DNA of 64,000 bases, taken from Pseudarthrobacter enclensis. GTDB taxonomy: Bacteria > Actinomycetota > Actinomycetes > Actinomycetales > Micrococcaceae. The stretch is from positions 40,841-104,840 of the forward strand of contig NZ_KQ758608.1 in NCBI RefSeq assembly GCF_001457025.1. The letters run 5' to 3'. Below are positions 54,912-62,458 of this stretch, in pieces (position 1 is the stretch's first letter; each line of letters starts with the position of its first letter). The position numbers and the translations under genes are program-made. The notes beneath the pieces were generated by a model that saw only the letters and a program-made list of their open reading frames with translations, searched no databases and was not told where the DNA came from.

Positions 54912-55787
54912 ATGGGTATTGCGTTGACAGTTATTGGGATCGTGGTTGTCGCGGCCGGATTGCATGACATGTTCCACACCTTGCTACATCCCAGCGGCAA
55001 GGGACATATCAGCCACTTGGTCCTCTCGAGCATGTGGAAAGTCTCGAAAGCAACCGGCCACCGCTTTGGTTCAGCAGTGGGGCCAGCCGCCATGACCGCG
55101 GTGGTGCTGTTCTGGGTTATCCTCCAGGGAGCCGGCTGGGCCCTGGTCTACTACCCACACCTCCCCGGCGGCTTTACATACTCTGCCGGAATTAACCCGG
55201 CCGCATATTCGCCTGCTGCCGAGGCGCTGTACGTCTCCTTCGTGACACTGGGGACATTGGGCTTCGGAGACGTCGTGGCCACTGATCCCTGGATACGTCT
55301 CGCTTCCCCAGCCGAGGCTTTAACCGGCTTCGCCCTGCTCACGGCGGCCTTGACCTGGTTCACCCAAATTTACCCTCCCTTGTCACGACGCCGGTCGCTG
55401 GCGCTGGAGATAAAGGGGCTGGCCGATATCGGCTATGCCGGCCATCTGGACAGCCTTGACCCCGTCACCGCATCCCGTGTGCTGGACGCCCTCACAGCCA
55501 AGGTTGCGACTGTTCGGATCGATTTCACGCAGTACCCCGAGGGGTTCTATTTCCAGGAAGAAGACCCGGACCTCTCGCTTGCCCGCCAGATGCCCTACCT
55601 CCTGAAGCTGCGGGACGCTGCAATTGAACACAAGGAGCTCGACGTGCAACTGAGCGGTGAACAGCTAGCGAAAGCACTGGTGCAACTCACGAACAAGCTC
55701 AAGAAAGACTTCCTGGCCAGCGGGGATGATCCAGGGAAGGTCATAGCGGCCTATGCGGCAGCCCACGGACAAAACCCGCGGAGCTAA
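54912..55787 (+). CDS. Two-pore-segment potassium channel-like protein
   Basis: A 291-aa protein. It has a membrane segment at the N-terminus, one at about 57-82, a pore region with the selectivity filter TLGTLGFGD (112-120; GFGD in place of GYGD), another segment at about 133-152 and a helical cytosolic domain of about 135 residues with no recognised RCK/TrkA fold. It is a member of the small ion-channel family found in actinobacteria. No operon partner is apparent. Confidence 0.78.
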   Translation: MGIALTVIGIVVVAAGLHDMFHTLLHPSGKGHISHLVLSSMWKVSKATGHRFGSAVGPAAMTAVVLFWVILQGAGWALVYYPHLPGGFTYSAGINPAAYSPAAEALYVSFVTLGTLGFGDVVATDPWIRLASPAEALTGFALLTAALTWFTQIYPPLSRRRSLALEIKGLADIGYAGHLDSLDPVTASRVLDALTAKVATVRIDFTQYPEGFYFQEEDPDLSLARQMPYLLKLRDAAIEHKELDVQLSGEQLAKALVQLTNKLKKDFLASGDDPGKVIAAYAAAHGQNPRS

Positions 55788-55993
55788 ACCCAACGCGGCC
55801 GGGAGCGGACCACACGACCTATGCCGCTGTCGCAGAAGTACCTCTTGCCCTGATCCCCGGCGCTCGGCTCAGCCGGTGACTACCTTCGCCAGGCCGCCGG
55901 AAATTAGCAGGATACGCCCGAAATGATCCCCAAACCTGTTCCGGGTCGGGCGCTTGAGTCAAAGGCTGAGCTGCGGCTTCCAGACAAAGGTGC

Positions 55994-56021
55994 GTCTCGA
56001 AAAGTAACAGCTTTTCAAGAC
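55994..56021. repeat. Dyad upstream of the resolvase (res-like)
   Basis: GTCTCGAAAAG (55994-56004) and CTTTTCAAGAC (56011-56021), an 11-bp inverted repeat with one mismatch and a 6-bp spacer. GTCTC recurs in direct orientation at 56089, 56102 and 56117 before the recombinase start. Together they could form a res recombination site with sub-sites I-III, or operators. The 375-bp stretch 55788-56162 holds no gene. Confidence 0.45.
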
Positions 56022-56162
56022 ACTGTTCCCGAGCCTCGAGGGGTCGGCGGCCGCGGCGGGAGCAGGCGGCATGGGCCGGGTACTCAGCGTCTCGTAAAGG
56101 CGTCTCGCAGGAAATCGTCTCACCGCGGGTGCATCGGAGGCTTTTCGGGTCAGAATTGCCTC

Positions 56163-56759
56163 GTGAGGCTGCTGGGTTACAAGCGGGTCAGTACTTCCAG
56201 CCAGGAAGCTAAGCTGCAGCTGGATGCGCTGGTTGACGCCGGCGTGCAGAAACGCGACGTCTTCGCTGATGTGACTTCCGGAAGCAAGACGGCGATCGAA
56301 CGGCCCGGAATGAAAAGGCTCCTCGAGTACGCCGAGGAGGGTGACACCGTTGTTGTGTGGAGGGTCGACCGGCTGGGACGGTCACTGATCGACGTCCTGA
56401 ACACGGTCGCCCTGCTTCGCGGCCGCGGTATCCACGTCCGGTCCATCTCGGACGGCATCGACCCTGCAACTTCGACTGGCCGGCTGATGTTGAACATGCT
56501 TGCAACCCTTGCCGAATATGAGCGCGAACTCATCGTCGAACGGGTCAATGCCGGCATCGCGGCAGCACGCCAGAATGGAACGCGGTTCGGCCGGCCGCTG
56601 TCCAACCCCGCCGTCATCGCGGACAAACTTGCGATCGCCCAGGACGCGCGCGCTAAAGGCCGCACCGCCGAAGACGCTGCCCGTCTCGTTGGCTGGAGCC
56701 GCGCAACGCTCTACCGCCACCAGCAAGCCCGTGCTGCACGCGAGAGCACCACGACCTAG
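56163..56759 (+). CDS. Serine recombinase (resolvase/invertase family)
   Basis: A 198-aa small serine recombinase. The catalytic serine is S10 in LLGYKRVSTSSQEAKLQLDA; VVVWRVDRLGRSLIDVL near 62-78 holds the active-site Arg pair; GRLMLNMLATLAEYERELI + VERVNAGIAAAR is the dimer/E-helix region; the C-terminal Hin-like DNA-binding domain ends WSRATLYRHQQA. The GTG at 56163 sets the family N-terminus; the open frame upstream is not protein-like. On plasmids such enzymes resolve multimers; the dyads upstream may be its target. Confidence 0.87.
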   Translation: MRLLGYKRVSTSSQEAKLQLDALVDAGVQKRDVFADVTSGSKTAIERPGMKRLLEYAEEGDTVVVWRVDRLGRSLIDVLNTVALLRGRGIHVRSISDGIDPATSTGRLMLNMLATLAEYERELIVERVNAGIAAARQNGTRFGRPLSNPAVIADKLAIAQDARAKGRTAEDAARLVGWSRATLYRHQQARAARESTTT

Positions 56760-56833
56760 CCCGGAAACCACGTGATGCCTGAAGGGTCGGGTTTCCGGTC
56801 TCGCCTTGCCGGCGCCCTGGTCTACTGCTCGGA

Positions 56834-57138
56834 CCTCGCTCCGCTCGGGCTGTAGAAGCGTCTTTCCTGTTTTTTGCTGCTGTCCTGCGGATCGTACGTG
56901 CCCGCTCCACCGACTCAACCGTCCTGCGGACGGCGGCGCAGCCGATGCCTTGTGTCGGCGCTTCGCTTATTTCCTCCCACAAGCCACCCGCTGCTTGCCC
57001 TTCGGGTTGCCCCGGGTCCGTCGGGCACAGCTACGCGATGCTCCGCCAGCAGGCAAAAAACGCCCGGGGAGAGGGGAAGCTGGCCGGTCACCAAAGCCGC
57101 CCCACTCACCGGATCCTCAGCAAAGGACGACAGAGACC
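56834..57138 (+). repeat. Conserved leader module, copy A (before the DprA-like gene)
   Basis: Shares with copy D the CTCGCTYCGCTCGGGCTGTA block and with copies C and D the GCTGCTGTCCTG...GTACGTG block and the 3' part ending GCTGGCCGGTCACCAAAGCC just before the gene. The middle is diverged. It runs up to the dprA-like ATG. See the findings for the comparison of all copies. Confidence 0.7.
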
Positions 57139-58047
57139 ATGAACGATCGCATTGCACGCGCAGCCCTGACCCGCCTCTTCGAACCCGGCGACCGCATCGG
57201 CAGGGCCCTCGTGGGCAGGCTCGGCGCGTACGCCGCACTGCGGCTTGCCACCGGCGCCCAACCCGTCCACACCCTCCCGGACGTGAGGACCGAAGAACTG
57301 GCCGACGCATTGAAACGCTGGGCACCCCGGGTACCGGAGCTGGCCCCGGAAAAGGACCTGGCCACCATCGAACGCCTGGGCGGCGGATTCCTCACCCCGG
57401 GGGATGAGCACTGGCCGGAAGGCATGGACGACCTGCCCGACGCCCCGTACGGGCTCTGGTACCGGGGCAACATCGACAACGGCATCCCGGCACCGTCCCA
57501 GTGTGTGGCCCTGACCGGTTCCCGCGACTCCACCAGCTACGGCGCCTCCATTACAGGCGACATGGCATACGGTTTGGCGCAACGTGGAATCTGCATCGTC
57601 TCGGGTCTTGCCTACGGCATTGATGCGCACGCCCACCGGGCAGCGTTGGCCGGAAGCACCGGAGAGAGCCCGGCAACCCTCGCGGTGCTGGCCGGAGGCC
57701 TTGACCGTGACTACCCGTCCGGTAACGCTGACCTCGCGGCTGCGATCCGTGGCAACGGCCTGACGCTCTCAGAGCTCCCGCCCGGTACTGCCCCGACCCG
57801 GTACAGGTTCCTCCAGAGGAACCGCATCATTGCCGCCCTGGCAGGGGTGACCTGTGTCGTGGAGGCCCGCTGGCGCTCGGGGGCTCTGAATACCGCCCAC
57901 CATGCCGAGACCATTGCCCGGCATGTCGCGGCGGTCCCCGGGAGCGTGCACAGCGCCAACTCGGCAGGATGCCACCGGCTGCTAAAGGAAGGCGGGGCGG
58001 TGCTGGTGTCCGATGCGGCCGATCTGGCCGAACTCCTCGCAGGTTAA
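57139..58047 (+). CDS. DprA/Smf-like DNA-processing protein
   Basis: A 302-aa protein. An N-terminal helical part (1-90) precedes a DprA Rossmann domain: VALTGSRDSTSYGASITGDM + AYGLAQRGICIVSGLAYGID near 117-160, LAVLAGGLDRDYPSGNADLA, and the RFLQRNRIIAALAGVTCVVE block with the positively charged RNRIIA segment that binds ssDNA. The C-terminal winged helix of longer DprA proteins is missing. DprA loads RecA on incoming single strands; on a conjugative element it could protect or process the entering strand. It is preceded by leader copy A. Confidence 0.85.
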   Translation: MNDRIARAALTRLFEPGDRIGRALVGRLGAYAALRLATGAQPVHTLPDVRTEELADALKRWAPRVPELAPEKDLATIERLGGGFLTPGDEHWPEGMDDLPDAPYGLWYRGNIDNGIPAPSQCVALTGSRDSTSYGASITGDMAYGLAQRGICIVSGLAYGIDAHAHRAALAGSTGESPATLAVLAGGLDRDYPSGNADLAAAIRGNGLTLSELPPGTAPTRYRFLQRNRIIAALAGVTCVVEARWRSGALNTAHHAETIARHVAAVPGSVHSANSAGCHRLLKEGGAVLVSDAADLAELLAG

Positions 58048-58253
58048 GCCTGTCAGGTGGCCGTCCCGTTTGTGGGGCGGTCACCGCGGGCGGTCCGCCG
58101 TCGTGGCCGGGTTGAGCGGTGGGTTAGCGGCGGCGGACCGCCATTCCGCACGCTGATTGCCGGCGATCTCGGGTGCCGCGGCCGCCGAAGTCACGGAGTC
58201 CGAAAAGTAGACCCGGGGTGCTGATCGATGGTTCGCAGCGCTCACCAAGAAAA

Positions 58254-58345
58254 GGGCGTCCGCGGGCGCGGCCGGCTAAGGGGTCCAGTGCCGACTCCGC
58301 AGAGCTCCGCCGCCCCTGTGGGACCTGTTCTGTCTACGCCGTGTT
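58254..58345 (+). repeat. Partial leader module, copy B
   Basis: Resembles the first ~90 bp of copy C (59006-59095) and of copy E (63886-64000): GGGCGTCCGC.GGCGCGGCCGG..., then CTGTTCTGTCTACG. It stops where the GCTGCTGTCC block should begin; the minus-strand membrane gene occupies that place. It appears to be a truncated copy. Confidence 0.6.
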
Positions 58346-58564
58346 GCGGCGGGTGTTCTGCTCAGCGAGCCGCCGCCACCGCCACAGGACGAGGGCGACA
58401 AAGCTGTTGAGGATGGCGATAAAAACATCACCTGTGGCAGGGCGGCCGATCAGCAGGTCCGCGGCTACCAGCACCAGCGACCCGGCTGCGGCCAGCACGA
58501 ACACAACTCCCAAGATCCGCAGGAAACCGTAAGGACGGCCAGCACGTGCGGCAGGATCACTCAT
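58334..58564 (-). CDS. Small two-helix membrane protein
   Basis: A 76-aa protein with two hydrophobic segments, FLRILGVVFVLAAAGSLVLV (about 14-33) and GDVFIAILNSFVALVLWRWR (about 44-63). Unknown family. No good ribosome site; an in-frame upstream start is possible. It lies head-to-tail with another small membrane gene and between leader copies B and C. Confidence 0.5.
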   Translation of the reverse strand: MSDPAARAGRPYGFLRILGVVFVLAAAGSLVLVAADLLIGRPATGDVFIAILNSFVALVLWRWRRLAEQNTRRNTA

Positions 58565-58604
58565 TTTGGGAAGCACCCGCCGTTGCCCCACTTCGAGCCG
58601 GCCC

Positions 58605-58870
58605 TCATCGCCGAGCGTGCGCGGCGCCCGACCTGTGTCGGGGCGGAAGCTTACTTCGGCGACGGATAGCTATCGCCGCCGTCGTCATCGCAACGGCGGG
58701 TATCAGAAGCACGACAGCGCCGGGACTCATGAATGCGCCAACGCTGACGTACGCCAGCAGCGAGAACGCCCAGGTGAGAGCCGCGGCATACTCCGCGAGC
58801 ACCGCTACCGAACCCCGCACTGCGGGATCACACGGAAGGAAAGGAAGGCACCATTTGCCGTGTTGTCCAT
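58605..58870 (-). pseudogene. Small membrane protein gene, probably interrupted by a one-base loss
   Basis: An ATG at 58870 with an excellent ribosome site (AAGGAGTGATC) starts MDNTANGAFLSFRVIPQCGV + R and hits TAG at 58805-58807. The next frame continues VAVLAEYAAALTWAFSLLAY + VSVGAFMSPGAVVLLIPAVA, two clear membrane helices ending in a basic tail. One extra G would join them into an ~88-aa protein. Either the second part is started separately at an internal GTG, or a base is missing. Confidence 0.45.
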
Positions 58871-59005
58871 GATCACTCCTTGCCGTACCAGCGATGACGT
58901 GGAGTAATGACACCACGAACGCACCAGGCATGCCAGAGTCAGCCGGTTTGGAAGTAAGTTTTGCCCCAGTGGAGATGCGTTTCGCCGATCTCACACACAG
59001 GAATC

Positions 59006-59364
59006 GGGCGTCCGCTGGCGCGGCCGGCTGTGGGCCAGTGCCGGCTCCGCAGGGCTCCGCCGGCCCTGGCCCTGTTCTGTCTACGACGTTTTGGCTGCTG
59101 TCCTGACGGATTGTACGTGTCCGCTCCGGCCCGTCTAGCCCCTCCTTCGTCGGGGCCCGCGGCGCGCGAATTTCCCTGCGGCGCTCCTTCGTCGCTGATT
59201 TCCTCCGGGAATTTCCCGCCCCTTGCCCTGCGGGTAGACAGGTCTCCGTCGGCCACAGCTCCGCAAGCTTCGCCAGCAGCCAAAACAACAAGGGGGGGAG
59301 GGGACGCTGGCCGGTCACCAAAGGCCGCCCCACCCACCTAATCCTCAGCAAAGGACTTTGAAAC
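59006..59364 (+). repeat. Conserved leader module, copy C (before DUF4192 gene 1)
   Basis: Gene-free 359-bp leader. Positions 59093-59290 align without gaps to 62079-62276 of copy D with five mismatches. It contains GCCCC-tccttcgtc-GGGGC stem and a right arm GGGAATTTCCCGCCCC whose left partner is degraded here, and ends AAAGGAC-TTTGAAAC-ATG, where AAAGGA serves as ribosome site. Confidence 0.75.
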
Positions 59365-60390
59365 ATGACTGACGCAATCCGCATCTCCAGCCCCGCCGAC
59401 ATCCTCGGTTTCATCCCGCACTCCCTCGGGTTCGTACCGCGTGAATCCTTTGTGTTCCTGACCATGCGGGGCAGGACGCTGGGCGCGACACTGCGCGTCG
59501 ACGCCCCCGCGGCCGCGGAACCTGCCGGTTTCGCCGCCTCGATGAGCGAATACCTTGCACTGGACACGCAGGCCACGGCGGTGCTGCTGGCCATTTACAC
59601 GGCCAGAAGCACCGCGCCCGGACAGGCCCGCCCCTTCCACGACCACGTCGAGGCCGTCATTGAGGCGCTGGATGATGCGGGTACCCCGCTGCAGGACGCG
59701 TGGCTGGTCACCCCGTCGCACTGGCAGAACCTGCTGTGCGACAGCGACGCCGGGTGCTGCCCGCCCGAATCGCTGGAATCCATCACCGACGGGCAACTGA
59801 ACGCGGAACTGGTGTTCCGTGGCAGCAGTTACCAAAAGACGCCCGGCACCAGCTACGCACCGTTCGCAGGCCCAGCAGACAGGGAGGAGCAGATCCGTCA
59901 CGCGCTCCCGGGAGTGCTTGGCGCGGAGCTGGCTCCGGGCCGGGAATTGTGGGCAGAGGCCCTGACTCGGGACGGCTGGATGGATCCGGTTACGGCGGTG
60001 GAGCTGCTGGCATGCTTTCAGCGCCCGGACCTACGTGACACGTTGTTCTGCAATGTGATCGACCCGGAGCTGCCGGACGGCGAGGGAAGCGGGAACCTGC
60101 TCGTGGGGGAGGGGATTAGCCCGGACTGGGACCGCGTTGACCGGGCGCAGGAAACTGCTCGGGACCTCATCCAGACCGCGCCGGAAGGCTACCGGGCACC
60201 CCTGCTGACCCTGATCGGCTGGCTGGCATACCTCAAAGGCCAGTCCTCAGTAGCCGCGGACCACTTCAAGCTGGCTCTGACTGACACACCGGGATATCGG
60301 CTCGCCGAACTGATGGACCAGCTGGTGGGCCGGGGAACGATCGCCCCGGTGGCTAAGAACCAGGACACAGCCTACAAGCGGCACCGCTAA
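59365..60390 (+). CDS. DUF4192-family protein 1
   Basis: A 341-aa protein. ISSPADILGFIPHSLGFVPR + ESFVFLTMRGRTLGATLRVD is the DUF4192 start block, and DWDRVDRAQETARDLIQTAP + EGYRAPLLTLIGWLAYLKGQ + SSVAADHFKLAL is the conserved C-terminal helical region. Family function is unknown; members are common in Micrococcales genomes and plasmids. A paralogue with the same architecture lies at 62459. Each is preceded by the long leader module and followed by a terminator and a tiny acidic protein gene. Confidence 0.88.
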   Translation: MTDAIRISSPADILGFIPHSLGFVPRESFVFLTMRGRTLGATLRVDAPAAAEPAGFAASMSEYLALDTQATAVLLAIYTARSTAPGQARPFHDHVEAVIEALDDAGTPLQDAWLVTPSHWQNLLCDSDAGCCPPESLESITDGQLNAELVFRGSSYQKTPGTSYAPFAGPADREEQIRHALPGVLGAELAPGRELWAEALTRDGWMDPVTAVELLACFQRPDLRDTLFCNVIDPELPDGEGSGNLLVGEGISPDWDRVDRAQETARDLIQTAPEGYRAPLLTLIGWLAYLKGQSSVAADHFKLALTDTPGYRLAELMDQLVGRGTIAPVAKNQDTAYKRHR

Positions 60391-60397
60391 ACGGGTC

Positions 60398-60427
60398 GGG
60401 GCCGGACCGGGAAACCGGTCCGGCCCC
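60398..60427 (+). terminator. Terminator after DUF4192 gene 1
   Basis: Perfect 13-bp stem (60398-60410 with 60415-60427) with GAAA loop, 8 nt after the stop. Confidence 0.75.
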
Positions 60428-60524
60428 GAAGTCACGGGCGGCCTCCCCCGCTGGCGCTCCTCCGGCCGCCGATCACGCTGCCGCGGGCGCAGCGCCACAA
60501 GGGGGAAACGGCCGGACGCCGGGC

Positions 60525-60530
60525 TACAGT
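60525..60530 (+). promoter_or_regulatory. Candidate -10 (TACAGT) of tiny acidic protein gene 1
   Basis: GGCTACAGTG occurs 42 bp before this ATG and, in the same context, 37 bp before the ATG of the second tiny gene (63591-63596). Since a terminator lies between each DUF4192 gene and the tiny gene, a separate promoter is needed and this conserved TACAGT is the natural -10. Confidence 0.45.
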
Positions 60531-60571
60531 GGAAAAGGAACACAAATCCACAATGAAGCCTGGGGCAACAC

Positions 60572-60724
60572 ATGAGCCACAAGTACATCCTCACGGACGA
60601 TGACGCCGCGCCCGACGATGCGACCCATGCACAGGACATCCTCGAGCTCTCCATGATGACCATGCCGCAGCCAGGCGCCCCCATCGTCGATATCTCCTGG
60701 GAGAAGCCACCACTGGACCCCTAA
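60572..60724 (+). CDS. Tiny acidic protein, paralogue 1
   Basis: 50 aa: MSHKYILTDDDAAPDDATHA + QDILELSMMTMPQPGAPIVD + ISWEKPPLDP. It is paralogous to the 49-aa product at 63633: both have YILT[DE]DD, then D-I-[LI]-E-L-S-[ML]-[ML]-T, then Q-P-x-x-P and V-D-x-x-W. Net charge is strongly negative. Conservation at protein level while the DNA has diverged, and the same place after a DUF4192 gene, argue that it is real. Function unknown; a DNA-mimic or inhibitor peptide, or an antitoxin-like partner, are conceivable. The upstream sequence TGGGGCAACAC is a weak ribosome site. Confidence 0.7.
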   Translation: MSHKYILTDDDAAPDDATHAQDILELSMMTMPQPGAPIVDISWEKPPLDP

Positions 60725-60779
60725 GTTTCCTGCAGCGAAGACGCTGCGGCGCTGAGTTTCCTTTTGCTGAGGGAAAACA

Positions 60780-60805
60780 GAGGCCGGCCCCAAGGGGCCG
60801 GCCTC
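60780..60805 (+). terminator. Terminator after tiny acidic gene 1
   Basis: Near-perfect palindromic stem (arms 60780-60791 and 60794-60805) followed by ATTTACTT; it also faces the convergent minus-strand gene ending at 60836, so it may serve both. Confidence 0.75.
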
Positions 60806-60835
60806 ATTTACTTCCAGATTGCATTACTTGTCGTG

Positions 60836-61159
60836 TCAGCCTTTAAGGCTGGTCTCCGGGATGTCGGAGAACCCCGAGTGATAGCCGCTGTACCCGGCGA
60901 AACCGGGGTATCCGGGGTATCCCGCGTAGCCTGGATAGCCTGGATAGCCGGGGTAACCACGGTAGGGCTGAAAATCTCGCTTGAGTAGGCGGTTTCCTAC
61001 AACCGTTCCCAGGTAGTTGCCTTCCTTGTCGGCAGCATCGTTATCGCCCCAAGGGAACCAACCAATCCAATTCCCGTTCTTGTCGAATAGGAACCTGTCG
61101 GTTGAATGGCGCCGGAACGCGACGGGGTTGCCTGTGTTATTGAAGTAGAAGACCGTCAA
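60836..61159 (-). CDS. 4-fold beta flower-type protein with PGY repeats
   Basis: A 107-aa protein. VFYFNNTGNPVAFRRHSTDR + FLFDKNGNWIGWFPWGDNDA + ADKEGNYLG shows the repeated F/Y-D-x-x-G-x-x-V/I-x-W pattern of the 4-fold beta flower domain. It is followed by a low-complexity tail of about nine Y/F-x-GY units (RGYPGYPGYPGYAGYPGYPG). The TTG start abuts the TAA of the upstream small gene, with AAGGGAAAG as ribosome site, so the two are coupled. Function unknown; the repeats suggest aggregation, surface or phase-separating behaviour (inference). Confidence 0.65.
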   Translation of the reverse strand: MTVFYFNNTGNPVAFRRHSTDRFLFDKNGNWIGWFPWGDNDAADKEGNYLGTVVGNRLLKRDFQPYRGYPGYPGYPGYAGYPGYPGFAGYSGYHSGFSDIPETSLKG

Positions 61160-61294
61160 TTACTTTCCCTTTCCCTTCTGGGAGAGGGCGCTGGCCGCAG
61201 CTGTCTTGGAAGCTGCGCTGGTGCGACCGTCCCTTAGGACCTTGCTTGCGGCTGTCGCTGCTTTTTGGCTGGTCTGTTTGGTGTTCTTTGGCAT
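61160..61294 (-). CDS. Small basic conserved protein
   Basis: 44 aa: MPKNTKQTSQKAATAASKVL + RDGRTSAASKTAAASALSQK + GKGK. It matches a widespread group of tiny basic proteins with the pattern K-x-TS-x2-A-x2-AS-x2-L ... K-x2-A-x-SALSQ. Function unknown, often next to plasmid or phage genes. It is translationally coupled to the beta-flower gene. Confidence 0.65.
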   Translation of the reverse strand: MPKNTKQTSQKAATAASKVLRDGRTSAASKTAAASALSQKGKGK

Positions 61295-62039
61295 TTCATA
61301 GTCCTTGCTCGGCAGTATGGGGTCTTCTGGGCCGACAGCGTCGAGTGACCGATGTCGGCCCAGAGTTGGCGACTTTTATCGCCGGACGGGGATGATTCGG
61401 ATGGTCCGCTTGATACGGATCCGAATCCTTTGAGTAGCCACTGCTACTCTCCTTCCCAGGACCGCCGGGTGCAGAGGAACGCTAGCTGCCAACTGGATTG
61501 ACAGGCCACAGACGCACTCGTAGTCTGTTGTGACGTTCCGGAGCTATGGAAACGACACAAAACAATTCCCTGGACTTTGACGCAGGCGCTTTGCCTGCGA
61601 GGCATTGGTCCCTATTTGTTTGTAAAAGAAGCGCATGATCGGTTGCACCCGATCGTGCGCTTCTGTCGTAGAGAACACCATTGGGATGAGCTCTACGTCA
61701 ACACTACATGTAGTGCAGACGCCTCTTTGGAACCCCAAGATGATGTATTACAAGTATGTCATTTAATGCACCGTTAATCCACAAGTAGGGGCCTTCAAAA
61801 GGCCCGGAATCGCGCCGATTTCGCGGACGGAATCCACACCCTGTGGAGTAGTAAGGCACATTTAACGTCCAGCGTGTCGCGGAAAAGACGGCGTGTCTTG
61901 GAAACTGGGATCAAGCGCTAAGAGCAATTCAGCTCCTATACGAATCTATTCTTGTCGGCGTTCGACTGGAGTCGGTCAAGCCTCTGTATTGCCACCAGCA
62001 GGCACTCGCTGGCCCGGTGCCCGGGCATCAAAGATCGGG
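61295..62039. other. Gene-poor stretch with a long dyad
   Basis: No convincing gene. A 16-bp inverted repeat (61627-61642 / 61649-61664, one mismatch, 6-nt spacer) with core GAAGCGCATGATCGG lies in the middle. The rest is unusually AT-rich for this replicon around 61720-61860. The promoter of the small basic gene should lie near 61330-61450, where GATGATTCGGATGG... and direct repeats GGATNCGNAT occur. Confidence 0.4.
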
Positions 62040-62458
62040 CCTCGCTTCGCTCGGGCTGTAAAAGCGCCTTTCCTTTTTGGCTGCTGTCCTGACGGATTGT
62101 ACGTGTCCGCTCCGGCCCGTCTAGCCCCTCCTTCGTCGGGGCCCGCGGGGCGGGAAATTCCCTGCGGCGCTCCTTCGTCGCTTATTTCCTCCGGGAATTT
62201 CCCGCCCCTTGCCCTGCGGGTAGACAGGCCTCCGTCGGCCACAGCTCCGCAAGCTTCGCCAGCAGCCAAAACAACAAGGGGGGAGAGAGGAAGTTGGCCG
62301 GTCACCAAAGCCGCCCCTGGCGACAACTTGGTCCGCGCCCGCACCCGCTTCCCACGCGCTTGACAGACATAGAAGCGTCGGGGGGAGACGGGGAGCTGGC
62401 CGGTCACCTGAGCCGCCCCACCCACCCACTTCTCGGACAAGAAGAAAGAACAAACACA
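62040..62458 (+). repeat. Conserved leader module, copy D (before DUF4192 gene 2)
   Basis: 419-bp gene-free leader. It holds a perfect 16-bp inverted repeat, GGGGCGGGAAATTCCC (62147-62162) and its inverse (62193-62208), with a 30-nt loop, and the GCCCC-GGGGC small stem just before. Its 3' part repeats itself: GGCCGGTCACC plus RGCCGCCCC occur at about 62296 and again at about 62398. It runs to the DUF4192 ATG behind AAGAAGAAAGAACA. Confidence 0.75.
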
